Both the position numbers and the translations under genes were made by a program. Positions 33,323-44,100 of a stretch of DNA of 61,924 nucleotides are shown piece after piece. Numbering within the stretch: position 1 is the stretch's first letter; each line of letters begins with the position of its first letter. The stretch comes from an uncultured Coriobacteriaceae bacterium. GTDB lineage: Bacteria; Actinomycetota; Coriobacteriia; Coriobacteriales; Atopobiaceae. Below the pieces are notes generated by a model that saw nothing but the letters and a program-made list of their open reading frames with translations, did no database searches and was not told the DNA's origin. Location: positions 1 through 61,924 of the forward strand of contig CACZCK010000018.1 of the NCBI GenBank assembly GCA_902779675.1, written 5' to 3'.

Positions 33323-35326
33323 CTATTCGATGCCAAGCGTCCGGAAGTAGACTTGGTTTCGCATATTCGCATCGCGGTAAATCTTGTCGAAAGGCAGAAC
33401 CTCGATTGTTGCCTTGAGATTGGGGTTGTACAAGACCCTGCCCTGGCCATCAGCGGTTTCCCCGAATCCGCGCATCTCCATGAGTTGCCGTAGTTTAGGA
33501 GTCATGTCGCAGATAGCATAGAGGTACATCCTGGTGTTCTCATTGACAGCAATGTAACGACCCCTTGAATCTCGTGCCTCGCCATTACGAATCTTAGTCG
33601 CGTAACGTAAGAGTTGATCTATGGGGTTCTCGCTGTCTGTATAGTCATCCCTGTCTGGACGTTTGAGTTCGAGTATTGTCACTGTGTCGTATGGCAAGCC
33701 GTCGGTTTCATCAGCAGAGACAAAGGTCGGATAGTTAAGGAGCATGACATCCGGCCTTTTCTCATGGGCGCTGCCATCAAATGGCTTATCCGATGAGATG
33801 AAACTACTGTAGGTCAACCGTTCGTCAATCAACCAAAGGTTGTGAGCTGGATACGCTACGTCCTCAGATGTTGTCCTCATCGGATAAATCAGCTCGTGGA
33901 GATAAGCCTCGCGCTTGAACTTGCCGTCGTCCTGCCTGTTCAGGGCGGCTCGATATATGTTGAGTATTGCGCGCCGGTGGACAACGTACTCTGCAAGCAT
34001 AGACTCATTCACATCGCTTACGCGTTGTACTTGCCGAGCAAATTCCTCTTGATATTCATCGCTGTCAATTTGGCTACTCTCGAGTTTCCTGATGAGCTCC
34101 TTGTTGTCAGCTTGAACTGATTTCTCAACCTCTCTTTTGAGCTTGTAAAGGGAGTCGTCCATCTCCTCTCGTGTAGCTCCGATGCCGATCGCCGCTACTC
34201 CTTCTGGAGCATATTGCAGCAGATGGCGGAACTGAGGGGCTTCTTCGGTTACGTATTGCTCAACTTGCTTACGCTGTCCAGACACCGCTGCATCGATAAG
34301 GTCTTTCAGGAAACCACGGGCGGATGCGCATGCCGCCGCAGTAATCTCATTCATGCCGACCTCGTCAAACATTCCGTCTTCGTCTGCGGAGATATCAAAC
34401 GAAAGCCTGTCCGCACTTACATGCTCGTCAAGATATGGACTGGTCAGTACACCAACATAAGAGAAGCCGTATTCATTAACGAGCCATTTGTCCAGGCCGG
34501 CGGGAAGTCCAGTCAACTTCTTCGTCAGCACCTCACGATTGTCAGCACATAGGATGAGGCGGCATGAAGGTATGCTGCGTTTGTTAGTAGCCTCTGGGAC
34601 CTTCATCTTGATGTGCAGCAAATTGAAGACGCGGCCACCGAGGTGTAGCTCGTCGTTATCGCTGTCTGTTTCGAGCATGCCTGCCAGCATTTGATTGATG
34701 TCAGTTTTATCGCCTTCGTCATCCACAATAATCGTGGGGCAAGTCTTGGAAAGAAGGTATACAAGGCAATGCTGCATCACACGCTCAGCTATCTCCCTGC
34801 CTGTCGCGGGGATGTATCCAAGATATTCACGTTTGACATGCCTTAGCTCAATACGCGTGCCCGTATCTTTCTGGACGGCGTCAGTTACAGAATCATCGAT
34901 GCTCGTGCTTCCCAAGCTGAATAAGAACTGCCGCCGATAAAGGTCTTCGCCCTCTCGATAAGTGCTGTCTACACTCACGTCGCCGAAAACCTTGAGCCAA
35001 CAGAAACGTCCGATGCCTTTGCCGCCGCGATCTCCCTTGAGCTGTGAATCTGAGGTCAAGAAGGACTCGAAATTAATGTTATCGAAGCCAATGCCGTTGT
35101 CGGTAACAGTAAAGCCAGTTATCTCGCCACGAGACATGTTCTCATCAAGAACGGGCAAGCGGTTGAGCTTTACCTCGATAAGTCCTTCGCTGGCTGCTTT
35201 CCCAGCATCCTCGATAGCCTGAAGCGAATTGACTATCGTTTCAAAGAGCGGCAAGAGCGCGTCTTTTTTCTTCAGGGTAAAATTGCGTATCCTACCAGCA
35301 AAATCGACTGAGAAATCGCGAGCCAT
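33323..35326 (-). CDS. GHKL ATPase fused to a PD-(D/E)xK nuclease-like C-terminus
   Basis: Last gene of the defence cassette, 667 residues. The N-terminal 350 residues are a Hsp90/MutL-type ATPase: N box ETIVNSLQA (Asn33), G1 box DNGIGFD (76-82), G2 box GGKGIGRF (101-108). A coiled-coil linker (about 385-455) follows. The C-terminus has a nuclease-like layout: RPDVMLL (524-530), ILELKRP (Glu553, Lys555) and NPIDQLLRYA (Gln571). This order of D, ExK and a downstream Q/Y helix is typical of PD-(D/E)xK enzymes such as the Shedu/DUF4263 group. Ligand-driven dimerisation controlling a nuclease is a plausible mechanism. The gene is visibly AT-richer than its neighbours, a sign of separate origin. 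Confidence 0.78.
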   Translation of the reverse strand: MARDFSVDFAGRIRNFTLKKKDALLPLFETIVNSLQAIEDAGKAASEGLIEVKLNRLPVLDENMSRGEITGFTVTDNGIGFDNINFESFLTSDSQLKGDRGGKGIGRFCWLKVFGDVSVDSTYREGEDLYRRQFLFSLGSTSIDDSVTDAVQKDTGTRIELRHVKREYLGYIPATGREIAERVMQHCLVYLLSKTCPTIIVDDEGDKTDINQMLAGMLETDSDNDELHLGGRVFNLLHIKMKVPEATNKRSIPSCRLILCADNREVLTKKLTGLPAGLDKWLVNEYGFSYVGVLTSPYLDEHVSADRLSFDISADEDGMFDEVGMNEITAAACASARGFLKDLIDAAVSGQRKQVEQYVTEEAPQFRHLLQYAPEGVAAIGIGATREEMDDSLYKLKREVEKSVQADNKELIRKLESSQIDSDEYQEEFARQVQRVSDVNESMLAEYVVHRRAILNIYRAALNRQDDGKFKREAYLHELIYPMRTTSEDVAYPAHNLWLIDERLTYSSFISSDKPFDGSAHEKRPDVMLLNYPTFVSADETDGLPYDTVTILELKRPDRDDYTDSENPIDQLLRYATKIRNGEARDSRGRYIAVNENTRMYLYAICDMTPKLRQLMEMRGFGETADGQGRVLYNPNLKATIEVLPFDKIYRDANMRNQVYFRTLGIE

Positions 35327-35387
35327 CCTGCCTCCTTCCTTGGTACTGATAGCTGCATCCTAAGCTATCGTCACTAACTGCTTCCCC

Positions 35388-38300
35388 CTACACGCTCACC
35401 GTGTGGTACGTAGTCCGCACGTCGTATTCCACATCCACCTGCAGCGCCGCGAAGTGCCGCCTCGCGCAACGGATCTTCGTCCGCTCGGCGTCGCTCACGC
35501 GGATGTTGTTGTTCCCGCCGCCCTTGGTCTCAACGACGAAGTACACGCGACGCTCGCCGTCCTCCTCGACCACGTAGGCCCAGTCGGGGTTGTAGCTGCC
35601 CAGAGGCGTGTCGATCTTGAACTTGTTCGGCAGCTTGGCGAAGACGCGCACCTCCTCGGCAAGGTCGAGCTCCACCGCGAACGGCTGCTCGACGGTCGAG
35701 GAGTCGTACACCACGTAGCTGTACAGGCTCTTGCCGCTGCTCGGCATCCAGGCGTTCTGGCCCAGGTACGCCTTCAGCTCGCCGGGGTCCAGGTCCTCCA
35801 TTGTGTACCAGTCCTCGTCGGGCAGCTTCGTGTACTTGATCCCTTCGGCGATGGCCTCGCCCTTCGCTTTCTCGATCTTCTGCGCGACCTGCGCGAGGAA
35901 CGTCGCCGGGTCTATCTCGAACTCGTCGAAGCGCCCGCACCCCTCCAAGATGCGCTTGAGCGTGGCGCGGGTGAGTCCCACGGCGTCCTGCAGCTCGGCG
36001 ATGGGGTCGGGCAGGTCGTACACGCGTGCCCCGCCCGTCTTCACGAACGAGGTGCCCGTTGCCTGCGCGTCCACGCCGCCGTCGCCAACGGTCAGGTCGG
36101 CGCGCGTCGAGAGCACCTCGAGCGGCTTCACCTTCGGCATGCCCTGGATGCCCGCTACGGCGTCGGCAATCAGCTTCTCGCTGTCCACGTCCACTTCGAA
36201 GCGCGTGCGCTGGCGAATGCGCTCCCACAGCTCCTGGAAGGCGGGGTCATCCGTCACGTCCTTGCACAGCTCGACCTCGACCTCCTTGGCCTTGTCCTTG
36301 ATCTGCAGCTTCTGCGCCTTGTGCAGGATGATGTCCTCCACCTGCGACTGCGCGGATTCGAGCCCCGATGGCATCTCCACGCAGCCCTTCTCGGCCGCCT
36401 CCTTGAGCTCGGGAGTGATGTTGCCCTTCTTGTCTACGAGCCCTTTTGCGGCAAAGCTCTGGTACACCTCGGCGCTCTGCTCGAAGCCCAGCTTCACCTC
36501 CTGGCCGTCAGGCAGCTCAATGGTCACCTTCGTGAACGACTCGGGCGTCAGCACGCCGAAGCGCAGGCCGTCCTTCTCGAACTCGGTCTGCAGCCCGCTC
36601 GCGAAGGCGTCGTAGCTCTCGTTAGCGATGACGGTGAGCACGTTGGCATCCTCGTCGTAGCAACGCTCACCGCTCTGGTCAACGCACAGGCGAAGCCCAC
36701 GCCCGACTTTCTGTCGCTTGGTCATGGTGTCTTTGGTTTCAACCAGCGTGCAGATCTGGAAGACGTTCGGGTTGTCCCAGCCTTCCTTGAGCGCCGAGTG
36801 CGACCAGATGAACTGGATGCGCTTCTTAGCGCGCGTTTCCTCGTCGTCCCCGTCTGCGGGGAAGGAGATCAGCGTCTCTTTCTCGCGCATGATGGTCTCG
36901 AAGGTCGATATGTCGGCTGCCGTGCTTGCAGCCGCGCTCGTGTTCTTGATGCGCCCCTTGCCGTCCTGTGCGAAGTAGCCTGAGTGCACGGCCGTGGCGT
37001 CGGTGTCAAGGGTGAGCCCGGCGGCGGCGTACTTCTTCTGCCAGCGCGGGCTCGCCACGGCGTCCGCGTACTCTTGCTCGAACATCTCCGCGTACTCGCC
37101 GTTTCTCACCGGGTCGTACAGGCGGTACTTCTCAACCTTGTCGATAAAGAAGAGGCTGAGCACCTTGATGCCGCGCGGCGCGAGCTCCAGCTGCCGCTGC
37201 AGGTGGTCTTCGATGGTGCGCCGGATCTGGGCGCGCTTCACGGCCTCATCGGCCACGTCGCCCACGGCCTGGCCCTTCTCGAGCCACTCGCCGTTGGTGA
37301 ACTCTATCCATTCGTCGCCGTCGGCGGCCGATATGTTGCTCACGATCCATCCGGCCTCGTAGTCGGTGTTCTCGCCGCTCTTGTCAAAGAGCGAGTCGTG
37401 CGTCCTTACGGTCACGGCCTTGCGCTTCTGGCTGCCGTCCTTCTGCCTCACGTCGATGGTCAGTCGCGCCGTTATGGACCCGGGCGTCTTGCCCATGCGA
37501 GTGGAGTCTAGCCTCACGTACGCGCCGTTCAGGTCCGCCTGTGCGAGTACCGAGTCCACGCAGATGCCCTTCACGAGCCCCTGCTGGAAGGCGTCCACCG
37601 GAGTCAGGCGATAGACCTTGTTGTAGCCTTCCCTGTGTGTGGCCGAGTAGCGCAGCACGAAGAGCGGGTTCAGGCTGCGGATGGCCGCTTTTGCCTTGGC
37701 GGTGTTGTCCACGCTCTGCGGCTCATCGATGATGACGATGGGGTTGCAGGCGGCCACGACCTCGCGGGGCGATCTTCCGCCGATGAGTCGCTCGCTCGGC
37801 CGATGGAAGAGCGAGCTCGACTCCGCGTTGCCCTCGTCGGAGTAGTCGCGGTTGAACGCCTGGATGTTGATAATCATCACCTGGATGGAGCTCGACGTGG
37901 CGAAGTTGCCCACCGGCCCCATGTCCTTGCTGTCGTAGACGAACACGTCCATCGGCGCGTTATCGTAGAGCGTGGCGAAGTGCTTCTTCGTGCTCTGGAA
38001 GCTCTTGAGCACGCCCTCGCGGATGGCCACGCTCGGCACCACGATGAGGAACTTGGTGATGCCGTACTTCTTGTTCAGCTCGAAGATGGTGCGCGTGTAC
38101 ACGTAGGTTTTGCCCGTGCCCGTCTCCATCTCGATGGTGAAGTCGCGCAGCTTGCCGTCGGTAAGCACGTTCGTGGCGGGGAGCGAGTTCTCCTCCTGGA
38201 TGTCGTGCAGGTTCTCTAGCAGCTGGTTTGCCGACAGGCGCAGGCCGTTGGCGTGGCCCACGGAAAGCACTTGGCCCTCTATCAGCGTGCCGGCGGTGCC

Positions 38301-38420
38301 CACCTCGGCTGTGAATTCGCTACGCAGGAACTCCTGCCCGCGGAACAGGTCGGTGATGGCCTCAACGGCCTCCACCTGGTGCTTTTGGTCGGCGGAGTAC
38401 TTGAGCTCTAGGGTCGCCAT
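35388..38420 (-). CDS. res: Type III restriction-like Res subunit (SF2 helicase with C-terminal nuclease)
   Basis: A 1010-residue ATP-dependent translocase with a nuclease end. Walker A is ETGTGKT (99-105), Walker B the type-III-specific DEPQ (232-235) and motif III YSATH (258-262). The second RecA lobe includes the LKEGWDNPNVFQICTL and KVGRGLRL motifs. The nuclease site near the C-terminus is NPDW...VVETKGG (Asp946, Glu964, Lys966), the usual PD-ExK of type III Res. It starts 2 bases after the mod stop. Together with Mod it should form a type III restriction complex. Confidence 0.92.
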   Translation of the reverse strand: MATLELKYSADQKHQVEAVEAITDLFRGQEFLRSEFTAEVGTAGTLIEGQVLSVGHANGLRLSANQLLENLHDIQEENSLPATNVLTDGKLRDFTIEMETGTGKTYVYTRTIFELNKKYGITKFLIVVPSVAIREGVLKSFQSTKKHFATLYDNAPMDVFVYDSKDMGPVGNFATSSSIQVMIINIQAFNRDYSDEGNAESSSLFHRPSERLIGGRSPREVVAACNPIVIIDEPQSVDNTAKAKAAIRSLNPLFVLRYSATHREGYNKVYRLTPVDAFQQGLVKGICVDSVLAQADLNGAYVRLDSTRMGKTPGSITARLTIDVRQKDGSQKRKAVTVRTHDSLFDKSGENTDYEAGWIVSNISAADGDEWIEFTNGEWLEKGQAVGDVADEAVKRAQIRRTIEDHLQRQLELAPRGIKVLSLFFIDKVEKYRLYDPVRNGEYAEMFEQEYADAVASPRWQKKYAAAGLTLDTDATAVHSGYFAQDGKGRIKNTSAAASTAADISTFETIMREKETLISFPADGDDEETRAKKRIQFIWSHSALKEGWDNPNVFQICTLVETKDTMTKRQKVGRGLRLCVDQSGERCYDEDANVLTVIANESYDAFASGLQTEFEKDGLRFGVLTPESFTKVTIELPDGQEVKLGFEQSAEVYQSFAAKGLVDKKGNITPELKEAAEKGCVEMPSGLESAQSQVEDIILHKAQKLQIKDKAKEVEVELCKDVTDDPAFQELWERIRQRTRFEVDVDSEKLIADAVAGIQGMPKVKPLEVLSTRADLTVGDGGVDAQATGTSFVKTGGARVYDLPDPIAELQDAVGLTRATLKRILEGCGRFDEFEIDPATFLAQVAQKIEKAKGEAIAEGIKYTKLPDEDWYTMEDLDPGELKAYLGQNAWMPSSGKSLYSYVVYDSSTVEQPFAVELDLAEEVRVFAKLPNKFKIDTPLGSYNPDWAYVVEEDGERRVYFVVETKGGGNNNIRVSDAERTKIRCARRHFAALQVDVEYDVRTTYHTVSV

Positions 38421-38422
38421 GG

Positions 38423-40363
38423 CTACACCGTCCTCAGCTCGACCTCGCGGCCAGTCTTCTCCTCCACGCGCTTGAACGCCTGCACGGCGTTGAGCTTGGT
38501 GGTGTCGTCGAGGATACGGTCGAGCATAAGCACGCGCCTTGGCTCCATGTCGGCTATTGCGTCAAGCACTTGCATGTTCAGGCCATCGGCCAAGCAGCAG
38601 ACGAGCTCGCCGTAGGCAACCGAGTAGCAGGGATAGCCCGCCGCCTCCACCTTCTCGATGGGGAGGGTGAGCTCGAGGCCCCACTTGAGCATCATCTCGA
38701 ATATGATGTCCTCGTCGCTGCGGTCGGGCTTCACCACGTCGAGCAGCAGCTCTCCGGGTTTCGGGCGCTCGATGCCGCTTTCGTCTAGCTTGAGTACTCG
38801 GAAGCCGATATCGGGGATGGACTTGGGTTCCTCTCCGAGGCGGAGCTGTCTGTTGGATTCTTCGACCCCGGCTGCGATCTTTGCACCAGCCCGTCGGATG
38901 CGCTCTTTACCAATCTCGCAAATATTCTTGTAACCCTGCTTTCCCGCCTCGGAACTCGGGTCGCATTTTTCAGGCAATTGCACCATTATGAAATGTCGTT
39001 CCATGCCATCCGCGAGATTTTGGGCCATAACTGCATGAGCAGTTGACGATGATCCGCTAAAGAAGTCAAGTACAACGTCTCCTGCTGTTACGCCGATTAT
39101 TTGCAGAAGATAGCGAATCAAGCCTACGGGCTTTGCGTAGTCGAATGGAATATCAAGCTCTTTAAGTTCACGTGATGACTGCCGATTTTCGTATTGAGTT
39201 ATAAGGTTGGACGGTACAACGCCACCCTTTTCCTCCTGTTCACGCAGGTAGAGCTTATTGTAGATATTCCAGGCACTTTGATTTCCATTTTCATCAACGA
39301 GCCCAGAGGTGCTCGTTTTCTTGAATACAATACGTCCGGCGTCGAGCTCGCTTTTATAGCGGGGGTATATCCACTTCCAAACCTTGTCCTGCGCTGTGGG
39401 AAGTACGGTCTCGCCCTCAACTAGATGTTTTGGCTTAGTTGGTCCAGGAGGAATTGCAAATGTGCCATCGGGACACTGAATGTAGTATCTCTGGTTAGGT
39501 CGTGGATCCAGGCTGGCTTTGAACAATCTTTCCTCGCCGTACAATTCACCAGCATGTGGACCATCCGTTTCTGTGTTCCTATAGAAAGTCTTGATTTGCT
39601 CCTCAGTGAAAGGAGCTCGGAAGCGATTAGCTGTCTCAATGTTACGCGCGAAAATTAGTATGTAATCAATTGAGGGAGTATAGAAGTTGCCTTTTGCCCC
39701 ACCCGATTTCATTGCTCTTGAGAAAATGGCGATCCGGTTTGATCTACCGAATAGCTCGTCGCACATCTTAACGGCATTATCTACTTCATCTTCGCCGATG
39801 CTGAAAGCAAGTATGCCGTCGTCTGACAAAAGTTCTCTTGCAAGTTTCAATCGTGGATACATCATGGAGCACCAATCCGAATGATATCTTCCACTCGTAT
39901 CGGCGTTTGACTGACCGGCCAAGCCTGCTTGCTCGCGGTAGTTTTCAATCGTATCGCCAAACTTGTCTTTGTATACGAAGTCATGCCCAGTGTTGTACGG
40001 CGGATCGATGTAAATCAGTCTCACGCGGCCATGGTATGAATGTTGCAATAGCTTGAGCACCTCGAGGTTGTCGCCCTCTATGTAGAGGTTCTCGGTTTCG
40101 TCCCAAGTCACGCTTTCCTCCGGGCAAGGACGAAGTGTAGCAGTGCTCGGAGTCTGACTCTGGCGGATGGCATCGGTCTTGCCAGGCCAGGTGAAGGCAT
40201 ACCGCTCGGTGCCTTCGTCAACCTCGTCGCCCAGAACCAAACGCAACTTGTCGAAGTCGATGCCGCCTTCGGTGGCGACCTCCGGCAGCAGCCGCTTCAG
40301 CTGTTCGATACGTTCTGCCACCAGATCGGCAGACGCAAGGTCCATCTTCTCGAACTCAGCCAT
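38423..40363 (-). CDS. mod: Type III-like site-specific DNA N6-adenine methyltransferase (Mod)
   Basis: A 646-residue beta-class methyltransferase. Catalytic motif IV DPPYNTG lies at 120-126 and the SAM-binding motif I FSGSSSTAHA at about 435, the beta-class order with the target-recognition region in between. The C-terminal 200 residues form the Res-contact part. The DNA coding for about residues 150-430 (about 39.0-40.0 kb) is clearly AT-richer than both ends of the gene, which suggests exchange of the recognition domain. The start overlaps the DUF4391-type gene by 8 bases. Confidence 0.92.
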   Translation of the reverse strand: MAEFEKMDLASADLVAERIEQLKRLLPEVATEGGIDFDKLRLVLGDEVDEGTERYAFTWPGKTDAIRQSQTPSTATLRPCPEESVTWDETENLYIEGDNLEVLKLLQHSYHGRVRLIYIDPPYNTGHDFVYKDKFGDTIENYREQAGLAGQSNADTSGRYHSDWCSMMYPRLKLARELLSDDGILAFSIGEDEVDNAVKMCDELFGRSNRIAIFSRAMKSGGAKGNFYTPSIDYILIFARNIETANRFRAPFTEEQIKTFYRNTETDGPHAGELYGEERLFKASLDPRPNQRYYIQCPDGTFAIPPGPTKPKHLVEGETVLPTAQDKVWKWIYPRYKSELDAGRIVFKKTSTSGLVDENGNQSAWNIYNKLYLREQEEKGGVVPSNLITQYENRQSSRELKELDIPFDYAKPVGLIRYLLQIIGVTAGDVVLDFFSGSSSTAHAVMAQNLADGMERHFIMVQLPEKCDPSSEAGKQGYKNICEIGKERIRRAGAKIAAGVEESNRQLRLGEEPKSIPDIGFRVLKLDESGIERPKPGELLLDVVKPDRSDEDIIFEMMLKWGLELTLPIEKVEAAGYPCYSVAYGELVCCLADGLNMQVLDAIADMEPRRVLMLDRILDDTTKLNAVQAFKRVEEKTGREVELRTV

Positions 40364-41120
40364 GGCATAGCTCCTTTATCTCGGTTGCGAGCTTGTCGTG
40401 CTCGCGCTCCTTCTTCTTCAACGCCATACGCAGCCGCGACGACTCGGCAAGGGTCGCCTCCTTGTCACGATACTGCGAGCGTAAGACATTAATCTCGTTT
40501 TGCGAGTCCCTCAGATGGGCCAGAAGCGCCATCAGCTGGGGCGTGTCGGCATCCTTGCAGTGCGGGTACTCGCCGATGCTGGCAATTGCCGCCGCCTTCG
40601 CCGTGCGGTCGCAGAGCGCCGACACGTAGGCCAGCAGGTCAGATTGCGGCAGTGCAGCATGGCGTATGTCGGCCAGGTAATCCGCATAGGCCGCATCTTC
40701 GAAGTCGAAGAGACGCGCTGACTCGGTGCGTTCCACGACCACAGCGCCTTTCTCCGCGTGGCTCTTGCGCTTGAGCGACACGGAAACGCCCACCTTGCCG
40801 CCAGGCTCCTCGAACAGCAGCACGACCGGATTGGGGAAAGCTTTATGCAGTACGGCTGCAAGTTCGCCGAATCCGCCCGAGCGCACCAGCTCACAGCTTA
40901 GGTAGATGACGCTACCAATCTCGTGCTCATCGTCAGAGACGGGTGCGATTCGCGCCGTCGCCCGCTGTACGGTGGCGACATGCGTAAGGCGCGAGTACTG
41001 CTTGAGCAACTTCTCCTCGGCCTTGGCGAGGCCGCCCTGCGACGTGAGAACCGTCTTCGGTATGGTCTTGCCGCCGGCAAGCGTGGCGCTTGGTAGGTTT
41101 AGCGTTGTGACCCAGTCCAT
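40356..41120 (-). CDS. DUF4391-type accessory protein of the defence cassette
   Basis: A 254-residue protein lying between the PLD-SNF2 helicase and Mod. The opening LNLPSATLAGGKTIPKTVL, the central IYLSCELVR and a long C-terminal coiled coil (about 190-250) match what I know of DUF4391 proteins, which co-occur with this helicase and methylase set. Its biochemical role is unknown; a bridging or loading factor is plausible. The ATG at 41120 lies 5 bases after the helicase stop. Confidence 0.75.
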   Translation of the reverse strand: MDWVTTLNLPSATLAGGKTIPKTVLTSQGGLAKAEEKLLKQYSRLTHVATVQRATARIAPVSDDEHEIGSVIYLSCELVRSGGFGELAAVLHKAFPNPVVLLFEEPGGKVGVSVSLKRKSHAEKGAVVVERTESARLFDFEDAAYADYLADIRHAALPQSDLLAYVSALCDRTAKAAAIASIGEYPHCKDADTPQLMALLAHLRDSQNEINVLRSQYRDKEATLAESSRLRMALKKKEREHDKLATEIKELCHG

Positions 41121-41125
41121 GCCTG

Positions 41126-44100
41126 TCACCTCAGAACCACGAAGCTCACGAGCGAGTAGTCGTCGAAAGCGAGCGTCGTGCCGGTGCCGACCTCGCCGAG
41201 GCTGAAGAGCGATTCCATGCCCTTCTGCGCCTGAACACCGGACACCTGACTCACCGCCGCATCGAGCAGCTCGGTGTATGCGCCCATGTTCGTGCCGTCG
41301 CGTGTCTCCTTGTTGAACTGCCGGCAGAGATCCATCACGGGCTCGGTCACGCCCGCGCACGCCGCCCGTATGGTGTCGAGCGCCGCCTTCGGGTTGGTGT
41401 GAGTTCCGCGAACCTCACCGGAATCGGTCACGTAGACCAGGTGGAAAGGCCATGTCGGGTTGCCGTCCTTGGGGTTCGCCCCCTCGTCGTTCGCCTTCAG
41501 GCAGAAGACGACGCCGGGCTCCACGCTGTCTGCCAGCGTGTCCGGTATCTCGGCGACGGCGTGCAATCCGCACGGGCTGCCTTCGAGCAGTCCGGGGTGC
41601 GCCTTGGCGTAGCGTTCCAGCTCCACGCGGAAGTCGTCGTACGCCAAATCGGTGATGGATATGCCACCCGATATGTCCTCAAGGTCCATGACCTCGCGCT
41701 GCAGCTGCTCGAGCTGGCTGCGGCGGTACTTCAGGTCGTTCATCTCGTCGGCGGCCTTGCCCTCCAGCACGTTCTCCTCACCGGTGGCCGACGTGTCCAA
41801 GAGCACCATGCGCCCCTTAACGCGGCCCTCCAGCTGGATGTACTCGTCGAGCTCGATGTCCGGCCAGAAGTTCACGAGCTGAACGCACGTGTTGTCGCTG
41901 CCGAGTCGGTCGACGCGCCCGAAACGCTGGATGATGCGCACCGGGTTCCAGTGGATGTCGTAGTTCACCAGGCAGTCGCAGTCCTGCAGGTTCTGGCCCT
42001 CGGATATGCAGTCGGTTGCGAACACGACGTCTATCTCACCCTGCTCGCGCTCGCGCTCCGATATCTCCTTGCTCTTCGGCGAGAACCGTCCCAGGACGGC
42101 GTCGAAGGTCGTGCGCTTGAGCTTGACGGTGGCGGCAGTTCCCTTCGCGCCGGTGACTAGCGCCGACTCCATGCCGTACGTCTTCTTGAGGTACGGATTC
42201 AGCTGCTCGTAGAGGTAGCGGGCCGTGTCGGCGAACGCGCTGAAGATGAGAAGCTTGCGGTTGCCGGGGTTGTACGGGTGGGCCACCTTCTGGTCGATGA
42301 AGCGGCGGAGCTCGGCCAGCTTCTCGTCGCGCTCGGGCGTCACCTCGTTGGCGTAGTACAGCAGCTCCTCAAGCGTGCGGATGTCGTATTCCAGCTCCTG
42401 CCTCACGCGGATGTCGTCCACGTCGCGCAAATCCACGCGCACCTTGCCGCCCGCCTCGAACTCCTCGGCGTCATCATCGTCGTCGAAGCCCTCGGCCAGC
42501 TCGTCAGCCTCGTATGCCGCGTTCATGCTCAGGTTGTCCAGCTGGTCGAGCAGCGACCGAGCGCCACCCAGTACTCGCTCGAGCGTTATCCGGAAGCTGT
42601 TGATGGAGCTTTCCATGCGCTTCAGCAGATTCACGCGCATCAGATTCGCCACAGCGTGCGTGCGGTTCACCTGGCTCTCGAAGTCGTTGCCCCACGTGTC
42701 GGCGTAGCGGTCGGCGTACTTCTTCTGCTTGCCCGGCATCACGTACGAGAGGAGCTGGTACTGCGCGAAGGAGAGCGACGCGATCAGGTCGTTCATATCG
42801 GCGATGCTCGGCAGCTCGTCCTGCGTGTCGAAGCGAGGGTGCAGCGATATCGGCTTGAGGCGCGTCGGGAAGGTGGCCGTCTCGTCCCGGTAGTACTTGG
42901 CGATGTGCTTGCGGCTGCGTGCGATGGTCAGGATATCGAGCAGCTTGAAGTAGTCGGCGTTCACCATGGACACGAACCGTTCAGTCGTGCGAAGCTCGTC
43001 TGGAAGCTCGCTCCACTCCCCGAACCGCTGCTGCGCCAGGCGGCACACCGCCGTGACGGAGCCGATGCCGTCGGTCTCGGCCAGGTAGGCGTCGTCTCCC
43101 TCGGTGATTATCTCGATCTGGTTGCGCAGGTCGAGGAGCTTGTTGTTCACGGGCGTTGCCGAGAGCATCAGCACCTTGGTGCGCACACCAGCGCGGATGA
43201 TGTCTTCCATCAGACGGTCGTAGCGGCTGTGTTGCGTTCGGTCGGTCGGCTTGTTTCGGAAGTTGTGGCTCTCGTCGATGACGATGAGGTCGTAGTTGCC
43301 CCAGCGCAGCGTCTCCAGGTTGATGTCACCCGAGAAGCCCGTGTAGCGGGAGAGGTCGGTGTGGTTGAGCACGTCGAAGTTCAGCCGGTCGTCCACGAGC
43401 GGGTTGCGCTCGTCGTTGCCGGTGTAGAGCGTCCAGTTCTCGCGAAGCCGCTTCGGGCACAGCACCAGCACGCGGTCGTTGCGCTCCTGGTAGTACTTGA
43501 TGACGGCCAGCGCCTCGAAGGTCTTTCCCAGACCGACCGAGTCCGCGATGATGCAGCCCTTGTACCGCTCGAGCTTACGGATGGCGCCCACCACGGCATC
43601 CCGCTGGAAGTCGTAGAGCTTGTTCCACACGGCCGAATCGGTGAAGGAAAGCCCCGGTTTTATGGGATCGGTTTCCTCCATGGACTCCATGAAGTCACGG
43701 AACACGTGGTAGAGCGTCAGGAAGTAGACGAACTCAGGCGCGTTCTCGCGGTAGAGCGTGCCAATCTGTTCGGCAACCCTCTCGGTCACGTCGGCCACCA
43801 TGGAGGGGTTGTCCCAGATGCCGTCGAACATCGACTTCAGACCCTGCGCCTCGGCAGCTCCCGAGTACGAGCCATAGCCGCCCACGACGCCAGCCTTGCG
43901 CTCGTAGCCCAACCCTTCGAGCGTGAAGGGAAGGTTGAAGCCTTGGAAGCCGTCTGCGGTGCCGTCAGCATGCGAAAGGTGGTAGACGGAGCCAGATTGC
44001 ACCATGCCGCGCGAGCGTGCGGAACGGAAGGACGCCTTAGCTCGAACCCACTCGGCGCATTCGTGAGCGAGAGCCCGCTGGTTTAGGTTATTGCGAAGCG

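Noticed and set aside
42278..44086. Long rightward frame opposite the SNF2 helicase
   Set aside because: The helicase on the other strand has all its motifs in order. The antisense product is low-complexity (Val/His/Glu/Arg) and has no ribosome-binding site.
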